Positions 1 to 10,319 of a stretch of DNA of 64,000 nucleotides are shown in pieces (position 1 is the stretch's first letter; each line of letters begins with the position of its first letter). The position numbers were made by a program, and so were the translations under genes. This DNA is from Paragonimus westermani (taxonomy: Eukaryota; Platyhelminthes; Trematoda; Plagiorchiida; Troglotrematidae). The notes beneath the pieces are model-generated. The model was not told where the DNA came from, did no database searches, and saw only the letters and a program-made list of their open reading frames with translations. The stretch covers positions 34,723 through 98,722 of the forward strand of contig QNGE01001238.1 of the NCBI GenBank assembly GCA_008508345.1. The letters run 5' to 3'.

Positions 1-540
1 AGTTATAAGTTACCAAAATAGAGCATGGAAACAAATGTTCTGTTCAAATGCATGCACCATCATCGTAAGAATTCAACTCCGGTTCTTTCATTACGTTAAA
101 TAAGCGGTCAAAGTATTTCTGAAACTTTTAAATTGCCCTGCCAACATTAGGAGAACATGAGTTGACAAGCCACCAAGTTCCAGTGAGTATTGGCTGTTCA
201 GATGGTACAGGCCTATATCGGAGGAATAACCAAAGGCAGACGAACAATAACCAGCTGACGAATGGATAAACGCTTGTACACGTGATTTGTTAGTTGGCTG
301 CGTGACTTATCTGGCATGAGTTGGCGAGCGTGTTCACACGAATGTGTAAGCGCACGACTGTCTGTTTTCGATCCAGTGGAAACCAACTTTTCCGATGAGT
401 TACTTATCAGTATGCGTGCTGTCCAGCTCAGTCAGTTTTCACTGCCGAGGCGGTCAATCCCTTGGATCATCTGTTGGATTCCGTATGAGACGGTGTGACG
501 AGTGGGTAACAAAGTTCAAATATGAAACTTCCGAGATCCT
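1..540. other. Non-coding, nothing recognised
   Basis: Short open frames here have no recognisable domain, and no repeat match to the rest of the window was noticed. The stretch precedes a SINE. Confidence 0.5.
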
Positions 541-665
541 GGCATGGCTTTGTAGCTCAGTTGGTAGGGCGCTTGCTGCGTTCGAGCATGCTGTTTCTGT
601 GGCTCGCCCGAGTCCAGCCGAAGCCCAGGCTTTTCACGATAAGGCCTCTAAATCATTAAACTGGC
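541..665 (+). mobile_element. tRNA-derived SINE, copy 1
   Basis: The head resembles a tRNA gene with an internal RNA polymerase III promoter. An A-box-like string (TAGCTCAGTTGGTAGGG) lies at 553-569. A degraded B-box lies about 33 bases further on at 602-615, where the expected GGTTCGAATCC has become GCTCGCCCGAGTCC. The body after the B-box (AGCCGAAGCCCAGGCTTTTCACGATAAGG) is shared with the copy at 19625-19745. That second copy, at a distant site, supports a dispersed SINE rather than a functional tRNA gene. No CCA-adjacent acceptor stem can be folded. Boundaries are approximate and no target duplication was identified. Confidence 0.75.
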
Positions 666-929
666 CAAACCACTCGCTGGTAACTGTATGGAAATATCAG
701 CAGTCCTCTTCATCCAGAAAATCATCAGAGCATGATGCACACTTCTTGCTTTCAAAGTCCAACTTTTCTGGTTCAGTGGATTCGAACAAGAGTCATTGTG
801 TGTGTTCATCAGGTCATTTCCTGACTTTATGTTCACTGTTACCGCTGGCATTATTCCGAAGAAATGGGGAGAAGGTTAAGGCATTCTTATAAGTCCAACG
901 ATCGACGATCTATTGTCACATATTGACCA

Positions 930-1680
930 AGCAATTTAGGGGATACGCTGTGCAAGATCTTGAATTGTCTTCTCAAGTACCTCCTAGGTCCTAACCTCAT
1001 CCCTATATCTCAACTCAGACTCTCTTCAACTGTCTCGCGTGATAAACATGCACTTGTTTATGGACAGCCTATTGGACACCAAAGGTCATTATCACGTACC
1101 AGACTTCAGTAATTTTTGCTTCTCTAAGACGCTTGACTGGATGTCCAACGACCAACTTCTGTAGAATATGGAGGGTGCGACGTTAAAGGTGATAGTTTTC
1201 ACTGGATGACTCCTTCTATTAATGATAGGACCTTTCGAGCAAAAGTTACCTTTGATCTCTCCTCACCCTTACCCATCTCACCAGGTGTACCACATGGTAC
1301 AGTACTAATAACAATCAGTTTCAATCCGTAGCAGTGAATTATAAGGCAGATGGTCAGTCACTGCCTTCTCCATGTGTGTAACTTCCATGACCTCTTTTCC
1401 ATTTACAAGCTGCCCTCAGTACGGTCGAACAATGTCCAAAGGAATGATATCTCCTCATCCTCGACAAGTGTACATACTGATCTCTAGATGACAAACCTGA
1501 CAGTCTTTGTGACCTACAGACAGTTGAGATTGCCATCAAGGAGACCTTTACAAGCGACCTAAATGTATGGCTGTCATTCAACTTGTCTTTCCTACACCAC
1601 CAAGAAAATACAGTCGGAGTGAGATCCATTGTACTGTACATGATGAAAAAAAAGTTTTCTCGGACTGACAAAATGGCTTC
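930..1680 (+). pseudogene. CR1-like LINE reverse transcriptase fragment
   Basis: Several broken frames together follow the order of a CR1/jockey-type RT. FSKTLDWMSNDQLL (1117-1160) matches the family pattern DFSKAFDxVxHxxLL. It is followed by W..SINDRTFRAKV and then by SPGVPHGTVL (about 1281-1310), corresponding to the conserved SGVPQGSVLGPLL block. Further on, DLQTVEIAIKETF and DLNVWLSFN resemble the segment after the YADD box. The catalytic YADD itself is not visible. Stops and frameshifts separate the pieces, so this is a dead fragment. It is probably from the same clade as the longer copy at 17220-19390. The identification rests on motif order, not on a database search. Confidence 0.6.
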
Positions 1681-1689
1681 TCAAACTCA

Positions 1690-3101
1690 CTGTGTGGTTT
1701 ATGTCTAGCCACCGCTCGAATAGTCTAACTCGGTCTTATGGTCCGAAGAAAGACGTAATTGTAGTGGAGCGTGTTTAGTGAGCTACGACAAAAAAACGTT
1801 GTAGGTCGTTGGACTGTTACGTGCGTGACACTTGATGAACTTTCTGGTATTCCTCCACTGGGGTTTCGCAAGCAGCACGCAGATCGTAATAGAACTTTTC
1901 CTCGCCTCTAAGAGGCTGAATGACTTGCTCTCATTTTCCCAAACTCTCATTTGCCTGGCAAAAGTATGGTGCGAAAGACACGTTTTCTTCTTCTTCATAT
2001 TCTCTATTGTGCCTACTTTGACAGTGTTTATGCAGAACACTATCACGCCAGATTTCCGATAATTGCTCTTCAGGAATGCTGACGCCCACGTGGTATCAGA
2101 AGAATCGCACCGACAAGCGGAGCTTGGGGCCTCAGTCGCACACCCGCATATCAAGCACTGAATTACTGAATGTAAAATACACACCGAGCTGCGATGAGTC
2201 TACATTTTCACAGTCACTGGGCTTGCATAGGTGCGTGGTTTCGGTACGCACAAACTAGAAAATGGGCATGGGGTCACGATATGCCAATGTTATGCATTCA
2301 TTCTACCACCCGAAGAATACCGACGCGTGGAACGCCGGTCGCCTGCATTGCCGTCTCAGCATTTCTACTGAACCGCCCCATTTATATGCTCCGCCTAGTT
2401 AACCGGTTCCTTTGCCGCTCGGTAGAGTACTTCAGCTGTGACGATTGGGGTTGCGCCCGTGGGCTTGGCCGCATCGACACCAAGACTGCGCATGTGTCGG
2501 TATTGTTAAGATCGTTGCCATGACACCACATGCTGCTCTCGGCCCGCCTGTTCCGTCTGTCATGTGACCTTTAGAGTTTCACAAAGCTGGATCATTTGTA
2601 CCGAGCAAAACAGGAAGCGGATACCGCAAAACGAGAGGTGACATCGTTCGGTGTCCGAGCCGTATTCACAAGATAAGCTGTACCCGTGTTAAGATCGTTA
2701 TTGTTAGTGTCAGTGTTAGAAGTGGAGCTGGAGTTTTTTCATGGCCGATTCGGGAAATTCTCACGTGCCTGAATGCAGCTGATAGTGTACTTGTCTTTAT
2801 CCTGCACGGTAATCGATACAGCGTGAGAAAATCAGCGTTTCGACATAGCGTGGATGTATGTGGGCCTAGATAGTGCCAACTTCCCTGAGATTAAACCAGA
2901 AACCGATTTTAAGGTTCTCAATCAACCATTTAGGTCCAGAAACCATCCACGTGAAACACGGGATGCAGACCGGTGTATGAAATTCCCGGATTACAAAGAA
3001 TGTTTTAGTCGTCAGATTTCCTTCTTGGTTTCTTTGTTATATGTGACTGTTAAAACGCTGAATTCCCTTCAACAGCTTCATCAGAGCAGAATGGGAATAT
3101 A
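1690..3101. other. Non-coding, one GC-richer patch
   Basis: No gene is recognised. Bases about 2280-2560 are clearly GC-richer than the flanks and may be an old repeat, but I could not match them elsewhere in the window. Open frames at 2194-2523 and 2854-3132 have no recognisable domain. Confidence 0.4.
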
Positions 3102-3490
3102 TCGCAGTATGTCGATATTTCATCTTCCCTGACCGAACGAGAAAAATGCGAATTGTATACAGCAAACAATACGGGGACATGCATATGTTCATTCCAAGTG
3201 GTACACTGTCAAGGCCAATTCAACCCGATGAATTGCTTCACCCACCCCGTACACGCGACGTCGGTTGGTGAGTTCCGGTTAGCGCCGATTTACAAATGGC
3301 CAGCAACTTCGGATTCTGATTGCGTGACATGTTTCGAATGAGCTAAATAGGTCAATTGGTTGATCTGTTTTCATGACGTGTTTAGCATTGGATGACGTAA
3401 GAATTCGAGCATCAGGTTTGACAGTTTCTGGTTGTTGCGAAATCGATCATTCTAACACTTTCGTGGCGTGTTCTGCTGCTCGCTAAAATA
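3102..3490 (+). repeat. Left 389-bp inverted repeat arm
   Basis: The outer end begins TCGCAGTATGTCGATATTTC and the inner end is CTGCTGCTCGCTAAAATA. It is the reverse complement of 5747-6135, with equal length and no indels noticed. It contains an open frame (3153-3341) that is also present, identical, in the other arm. That frame is probably incidental to the repeat, since it has no known domain. Confidence 0.85.
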
Positions 3491-4599
3491 AGTGCCGATC
3501 TGTTCTGGTTATGTAAACGTCAGTGCAGTCTCAGATGAACCGGTACAGAGCGTGGGAGAGGATAGTTAGATGAGCTGCGCTTTTGACTGTGTAGAGGTGG
3601 TACATTGAAGGTTCGAACCAATAGCAAAGTGCGCAACCGCATACGTACAAGATTGAATAACTTTTACTTTCTTTGCCTGGTATCATTAGCTAGGTGGATA
3701 GCTCTGAATTGAACGGTTTAAACTAACTGAGTGCATTTGTTCTTCTTGGAATGAGCCTCCACTGATTTATCGAAGTGGTCGCTTGTCAGTAGAGTTTTCT
3801 ACATGAATCTTATTTTCTGTCCGCAGCTTCTCAGATGGGCAGATAACTCTGACCACATGAAACAAGGTTTCTGATCAAACCACGCTTGTATGCCATTGCG
3901 GCAAAAATGGAAAAATTAGCATGTCAACCGTCCCCTGTTGCTTTACCATGGACAGAACGCTGTGATGCATCATAGTTAGGTCCGATAAAGAGAATAGCGA
4001 AAAAGTCAAAAATGCCATTAGACTTCCTTTTGTAGGCTAATTGTAATTTCCTAAAACTCACCTGTGAATGGTGTCAAGAAGGTTAAAACGTGAATCAAAC
4101 GATACCTGATAGAAACACCATTAACACATATATAATTTTCACAGTATAATCTGAGATTTGCCGTTCAATCGGCCAGCGTTGTGCCTAACGAACTATCCAT
4201 AGTCAGGACGCCTATCTGTCCTTCAAAATTGAATCTACTGTTTTATGTGCATATTAAAATGAAAACCTTGAAGAATGCGAGTGCAGTATCTATAGGCTCA
4301 TTAAGGTTAGAGATGACATCGTACGACAGTTCAACTACCTCACAAGTAGGAACATTCGCAATAAAGAAATCAACGTGGCTCGAGTACATAACTTGTCAGC
4401 GAGTTCAAATAACTGCTTTTGGTAAAAGGGGGGAACAATTTACTGGAAGAGTTCAGAACGTCTTCTGCCAACCAGGAACTTTACAGTAAGCTGAATTATT
4501 CGGAACACACCTGAGCACAAACGAGCCATCCTTATGGTTTCCTTGTGTGTTTTCTGGTGAATGATGTTCCTGTGCCAATTGACTTCCTAAGATAAGGCC

Positions 4600-4966
4600 G
4601 TGTAACGACAGTATCTGGGTGTAATGAAAGTCTACTCGGTTCAGCGCTTATCCAAACCAAGACACAATAAATGATACAGTAAGAAACTAATCAAAAAGTC
4701 GCGCTAAGATACAATATCAAGATTGGATAAACAGCCTCAATGTTACACCTCCTGCTATAAACCAAACACCAATCAGCTTGCACTTTGTGACTCTGCATTT
4801 GTCATTATGACCAGCCAATGATAGATGATTTTTTCAATATTGAATTACATCTATAAATGAACTGATTACTGCTACCAGTCCGAAGTGTTTTTATAACTTA
4901 AGTTAGAGGCTCCAATTCGAGCACTATTTCGAGGGTTATTGGAAGTCTCCAGCTCCGAGTATAACA
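4600..4966 (+). repeat. Dispersed repeat R1, copy 1
   Basis: A stretch of about 370 bases aligns, with substitutions and small indels, to 25580-25985 in the same orientation. Shared anchors include GCTTATCCAAACC, TCGCGCTAAGATAC, GACCAGCCAATGA and CTCCGAGTAT. It lies inside the inverted-repeat element, while the other copy lies inside a decayed RTE LINE. The type is unknown; it carries no coding motif. Confidence 0.7.
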
Positions 4967-5746
4967 CATGGATGATTTTCTAACCTGTTTTTCGAACGAA
5001 CTGTTATTCTCAGTCGTTTTATCCATCATAAGCTTTCATGCGTTCTTCAAAATGGTGTTCAACTGTTATTCACACTTGACACTGGTCATGACAGCAACGC
5101 CACAGCTTCTACTCGGCTTGAGAGATACCAAAGACTCTTTCTTACAATTCTTTCATGACCCGGTAGTGCCTCTTATTTAGTCAACACTGTTGATGGATGA
5201 GTGCTAATAAAATTTGGTTCGAAATGTCCACTATTTTTTGACGGACCTAGCCTGCCTTATTAGAAGACGTGGGCAACATGTCCTTCACTTGAACGAATAT
5301 ACCGGGAATGAAGATGCGTGCGTAACTTGGTTGCGTTCATGGGTGGTATGTTCAATCTTAGGCCAAACTAGTGGCCACACAGCTGTATCTATTTGAACTG
5401 GGCTGACGAAAGGTTGTGTACATGGTTGAAACCACCACAGTAGCCAATCACGACAGAGAACTCTGTAAGGAACGATGAGTTTTACCACAAAAGGTTTCTC
5501 TGAAAAATTTCTCAGACTTGATGAGACGAACCAGTGACAATCCACTGAAGACTTTATCAAAGTGGCGCTGGACTTTTGCAAACTCACGAACTTGATGTTG
5601 CTTTCCGGCCATTTCTTTCAGAAAACTTGGTGACGTTGAATGTGGACTTGACCGAGGACACAACACAAAGATCAATAAGAGTCTGTTAAACTGTCACCTT
5701 TCACTGTAAAAACAGAAAATGAGCCGAAGGAAGGCAGATGTTCACC

Positions 5747-6135
5747 TATTTTAGCGAGCAGCAGAACACGCCACGAAAGTGTTAGAATGATCGATTTCGC
5801 AACAACCAGAAACTGTCAAACCTGATGCTCGAATTCTTACGTCATCCAATGCTAAACACGTCATGAAAACAGATCAACCAATTGACCTATTTAGCTCATT
5901 CGAAACATGTCACGCAATCAGAATCCGAAGTTGCTGGCCATTTGTAAATCGGCGCTAACCGGAACTCACCAACCGACGTCGCGTGTACGGGGTGGGTGAA
6001 GCAATTCATCGGGTTGAATTGGCCTTGACAGTGTACCACTTGGAATGAACATATGCATGTCCCCGTATTGTTTGCTGTATACAATTCGCATTTTTCTCGT
6101 TCGGTCAGGGAAGATGAAATATCGACATACTGCGA
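5747..6135 (-). repeat. Right 389-bp inverted repeat arm
   Basis: Reverse complement of 3102-3490. The inner end begins TATTTTAGCGAGCAGCAG and the outer end finishes GTCGATATGTCGCAG-like when read outward on the minus strand. The two arms are equal in length. Confidence 0.85.
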
Positions 6136-7139
6136 CACATTTTCTTTATACCCCTATAAATAACTCTATAGCTGCTTACCTTGGTCCTATCATGCACTGC
6201 GTTTCACAGCGCGTCATTTAGTGCCGTGGCCTTGTCTATTTTTTCAGGCACGTTAATGGAAGGAAAAACGACCTATTCGATGCTGCTTTTGCTGTTGTTT
6301 TTGTCATTGTTGAGGCTGCTGGTTTACTTTTGCAGGCAACAGCATATACTTAACATATATTGCACGAACCCAGTGGGTATGGCTCCTCAGGACTAGATCA
6401 TTTTGTTACGGAAGTGACAGTCAAACTACAGAAGGAATGCAACCTTCGCCGTGAGCCGGAAACTACAGGGCGCTCTATCTAGATACAAGAGGTTATGGCT
6501 TGTCGTGTATAAGTTTGTCATATTCATTATAGCAGCAGTCATATTTGAACTGATTCGGACCAACGGGAGAGAAATGACAAACAAAAAGCCTATGAAAGAA
6601 AGCGTCAGCCGCACTCACAAAATCGGGCAAAACTTCACACGATATGCAGGTGCAAACAACCGATACGTTATGAACTGCAATTCTCGTTCATAAACACGAG
6701 GGTGTACGTGAGGTAAGAACGGTTTTTCGCTACAACACCATTCCTGGAGGAACAAAAGAGTGACCATCAGTTCTTTTTTTGAATACAAGGGATAATCATG
6801 TTTTGTCTGATGGCGGTCGCCACTACTGACTTAACACGTAAAGGGTAGCCACTTCATACAAAATGGTTGGACACAAAGTTTGAATTATTCAACATCCAGC
6901 GATTAATTTTGGGTTGAACGTTTTGTGTTCTAGACTGCGAACTGTACATGCTTTCAGTCTAGAGGTCGCTCGCTATAGTTGTTTCAACGCAAGAACCATT
7001 AGATTTGCAGGTAACATTCAGTTAACTTCTGCGTGTGTCCAGTGAGGAACACCTTGTCTAAGTCTCCTGAAACATTACCACTAGTTGACTAATTCAGCAG
7101 ACGGTGCTCGAGAGCATGATGTCTATTTTGCAGTCGCTG
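6136..7139. other. Non-coding, nothing recognised
   Basis: No repeat match or protein motif was seen. Frames at 6181-6396 and 6451-6693 have no recognisable domain. Confidence 0.4.
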
Positions 7140-7211
7140 ATCACATCAATGCTTTGATGATAGGCGAACCGCACGGCATCAGCCCTCAAATGCGACTGGG
7201 TCGAGGTAAGT

Positions 7212-7826
7212 GTGCTACAAGTATTAGCGTTTATGGTCCAACTATGTCACACCGATGATACAAAGGACCAGTTCTATGGTCAGCTGTCCGCCACAATCCG
7301 GTCTGCGCCGGTAAGTGACCGACTGTTTGTTTTGGGTGACTTGAACGCTCGAGTTGGGCGCGACTCGTTAGCTTCGCCTAGAGTCCTCGGACCCTACGGC
7401 ATTGGTTCAGTCAACGAGAACGGTGATCGTCTGTTGCACCTGTGCGCTACTCACGAGCTGGCTATTACGAACACCCGATTCCAGTTGGATGCGAGCGACA
7501 TCACGGTGTGGACTCATCCACGAAGCGGACACCACCATCTGCTTGACTACGTGATTGTGCGGCAGCGCGATACTCGTGAAGCGCGCATCACGCGAGTGAC
7601 GCGCGGCGCTGAATGTAGCACGGATCATAGGCTGGTCAGGACCAAATTGTTTATTCACGTACGTAAGCTTGTTCACTGTAGATTTTCCGAACAGCGGCGA
7701 AAGTTAGATGTCGAAGACTACCTTTCAACTTGCAGTAGTCGCTCGTCTGCAAAACGCTGCTGTATCCACTATCCCCGAGGGTATGTGGCAACAACTCAAG
7801 AAGCAGATCACGGCAGCAGCCACTGA
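7212..7826 (+). pseudogene. AP endonuclease domain of RTE-like LINE (partial)
   Basis: This is the longest open frame of the element (204 residues). In the family, this endonuclease nicks the target DNA so that reverse transcription can start there. Three catalytic blocks are visible. GDLNARVG at residues 42-49 carries the Asp/Asn pair. W-THPRSGHHHLLDYV at 100-114 corresponds to the WxHPRS...IDYV block. STDHRLV at 136-142 is the SDH-type Asp-His. The segment before residue 12 comes from another frame (SISVYGPT at about 7226), showing a frameshift. After residue ~150 the frame leaves the domain and becomes unrelated. The endonuclease core is therefore well preserved compared with the RT downstream. 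Confidence 0.85.
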
Positions 7827-8153
7827 GACGATCGGTGTGGAGCGCAAGAAACGCCCGGACTGGTTTAATGACAAAACCGTGGTTATCTCCAGCTTGGTAC
7901 GAGAGAAGAATGTCGCGTTTGCCACATCCACAATAAACCCAGCCAATGGCGCGAGGAAGGCTACGTTCCGGACATCAAACATTTACTTACTCTCGCTTCA
8001 GATTTGCTTGGGTTGCAGAGGGCGATTGGTCAACTGCGCAACGGTAAGGTTACAGGGGAGGATGGACTGCCAGGTGAGATCCTGAAGAATGACGGATCTG
8101 CGTTGGGACACGCTCTGCTCCAGCTGACTCACTACAACTGAGAGCACGAGGCG

Positions 8154-9400
8154 ATGCCGCAAGACTTCAAGGATGCCTTTATGTTACCCTTGTTCAAAAG
8201 TAAGGGTAGCAAGCAGTGCGCCGACAGCTACCGGGACATCACTCTTCTGAGCTGCTCAGGCAAAGTGCTTGCCAGAATCATTCTGAACCGAATGGATTCG
8301 AACGTTTTGAAGATCAGTGTGGATTCCGGGCGAATTGGTATTTGCTGTTTGACAGCTTCAGAAGTGCCTGGAAGGGAACCAACCTCTGAATGCCTTGTTC
8401 GTGAACTTCACCAAGGCCTTTGATTCCGTGAGCCGCGAGGTGTTGTGGACGGTGCTTGGTAAGTTTGGATGTTCAGGTAAGTTCATCAATATGGTTAGAT
8501 TGTTGCACGCAAGCATGAAGGCGAAAGTGTAATCGTCTGGATCAACCTCTGATGATTTTGACCTCGTCACTGGCGTGAAGCAGGGTTGTGTTTCAGCCCC
8601 AACCCCATTGAGCGTATATTTGAGTGCCATGGTAACAGTTGCTTTGCAGGACTCTGGAGAGGACGGCGTTGAGGTCGAGTAGTAGAGGAACGGGCATCCG
8701 TTGAATATCCGACGTTTCGGCGTCCCAACACGGTTACACACGTCAACGACGCACATGCTTCTGTTAGTAGATGACAGCGCATTGCTAGCACACAGTGGAG
8801 AAGAGCTGCAACGTCTGGCTACAGCCTTTGCTTCGGCAGCATCGAAGTTTGGATTGGACATCAACACAGGTAAGACGTTTTTCGTTCTTTCAGCCTTCTC
8901 CTGGTGAAGGTGCTGCTTGTGTACCTCCCCCCGAAATCCGCATCGATGGACACACTATCGATAGCTGGGCGAATTTTCGCTACTTGGGTAGCAACTTATC
9001 GACAGATTTGTCCGTGAGTCGTGAGTTCAGAGCGCGCGTGGCGAAGGCTAGTGATGCTTTCGGACGCCTTGAAAGACGTGTCTGAAAGAACCATAGCCTG
9101 AAGGTGACTACCAAGCTGTGTGTCTACCGCTCGATGGTACTGTCTCTACTGCTGTACGGCAGTGAGACGTGGACATTGTATCAGTGGAACGTGAGCTATC
9201 TGAAACGTTTCCGTGTGCAGTGTCTGAAGCGCATCTTGGGTATTTGGTGGTCGGGCATGATTTCGAACACTGAGGGGCTGTGGCGTGCGGGCATGGACTT
9301 GATGAAAGCCATGCTGATGCTAAATCAGCTCCGTTGACTCGGTCAAGTCCTTCGGATGGGCAATGACCGTATCCCGAAGCAGTTACTGTGCGGACAAGTG
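8154..9400 (+). pseudogene. Reverse transcriptase of RTE-like LINE (broken)
   Basis: RT motifs occur in order across at least five frame segments. PQDFKDAFMLPLFKSKG with SYRDITLLS (8154-8270) is the start of the domain. FTKAFDSVSREVLW (about 8405-8448) is motif A. TGVKQGCVSAPTPL (about 8569-8610) is the GVKQGCVLAP block. LLLVDDSALLAHS (8758-8796) replaces the usual FADD. IDGHTIDSWANFRYLGS (8940-8990) and SLLLYGSETW (9143-9172) are typical of the RTE/BovB C-terminus. In-frame stops lie near 8530, 8681 and 9083. Both Asp residues of the active box remain (GAT GAC at 8770-8775), but the broken frames make it non-functional. Confidence 0.85.
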
Positions 9401-9650
9401 AAGTCAGGTAGGTGAGAAGCGGGGATACCAGGATGTTGTGCAGGTAATTCTTTCGCGTTGTAACATTGATTTTAGATGTTAGGAAGATTTGGCGTCGAAC
9501 CGGATGGCATGGAAGAATAGGATCCGGACGGACGTCCGAAAGTTCAACGAGCTGTTGTTGCGTGGCCAAGAACGGAAGCGCGCGATACGCAAGTAAACCA
9601 TCGGTGCGATAGGTCGCGGTAACGTGACTATGTGGTGTTGCGATGTATGC

Positions 9651-10179
9651 GACCGCGAATGCGTTGGCTGTTTGGGATTAGTAGGTCACCAAAAGTACTC
9701 ATAGTACACTGTTGACAAAGAAACACGAGTACGTTAAGCTCAGGTCAGGTAGGTCATATTAGTATATCCACTCTGCCTCTGTTAATGACTGCGTCGGTCA
9801 TGAGCCTGGTCGTTTGGCAATTGATCCGCTCCTCTTTTCAGAAACTTGCGTGTCTGTAATCTTCCACCTATTTATTTCTTCAGCTTTGTTGGCGTACTGT
9901 GTGATGAATGGTCTGCCTGATTCCTCGTAGTTCAGTGTGAATTTTGTTTTTCATCCTTATCTTCTCTTGGATGCACCAACCTGCACACCTATACTGTAAG
10001 GCTTCTTGCATTACATTTTACATATCCTTCTCCTTAGTTCAGATCTCGTCACTGTAGTCTCTCTCTGTTTAGTTTCCGGGAGACAAGGGTTTCCTTCCCC
10101 TGCTATTCAATCAGCTGGCTAACCAGCATTGGCTGGCTGGACACAAAGACCCCACCCGCACATCTCCCGGTCTTATTCC
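9651..10179. other. Non-coding, nothing recognised
   Basis: This may include the end of the RTE 3' untranslated region. No motif was seen. Confidence 0.4.
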
Positions 10180-10310
10180 TTCGAGTTTACACTGGATATG
10201 TGGTGTGTGAGTGAAACCGCGGGTAGTGCGGCGCAAGCCAATTGCGGTGATGGTTAAGTGCAGGCGTCCTTTTGCTTCGGCCACTGTGACAGGCTAATCC
10301 GAATCGAAAG
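10180..10310 (+). repeat. Dispersed repeat R3, copy 1
   Basis: Aligns to 23165-23290 in the same orientation. Shared blocks include GGTGTGTGAGTGAAACCGC / CGTGTGGGGGTGGAACCGC and GGCCACTGTGACAGGCTA / GGCCACTGTAACAGGCTA. GC-rich, no coding motif, type unknown. Confidence 0.6.
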
Positions 10311-10319
10311 CCGTCAACC

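Larger units (their letters stand above)
3102..6135. mobile_element. Element with 389-bp inverted repeats, family unknown
   Basis: The two arms, 3102-3490 and 5747-6135, are inverted copies of equal length, enclosing 2,256 bases. A 62-residue frame inside each arm translates identically, so the arms are very similar. The interior has no transposase, RT or integrase motif that I can recognise, and includes one copy of dispersed repeat R1 (4600-4966). No clear target-site duplication is visible at the outer ends (flanks GGAATATA and CACATTTT). It could be a non-autonomous foldback or MULE-like DNA element, or two insertions of one repeat in opposite orientation. The family is not assigned. Confidence 0.65.
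7140..9650 (+). mobile_element. RTE-like LINE, copy 1, decayed
   Basis: An AP endonuclease C-terminal half (7200-7826) is followed by an RT (8154-9400). This is the order of an RTE/BovB-type non-LTR retrotransposon. Stops and frameshifts break the reading frame many times. A more decayed relative lies at 23680-26260; the two can be aligned from about 7140 (TCACATCAATGCTTTGATGATAGGC). The 5' part of the endonuclease is not recognisable, so the element is probably 5'-truncated. The 3' limit is approximate and no poly(A) or microsatellite tail was identified. Confidence 0.85.

Noticed and set aside
541..620. Functional tRNA gene
   Set aside because: Acceptor and anticodon stems do not form, the B-box is degraded, and a second copy with the same tail exists at 19625. 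A SINE explains it better.
3153..3341. Small protein gene in the inverted repeat arm
   Set aside because: The identical frame in the other arm shows that it is repeat sequence. No domain or splice context.
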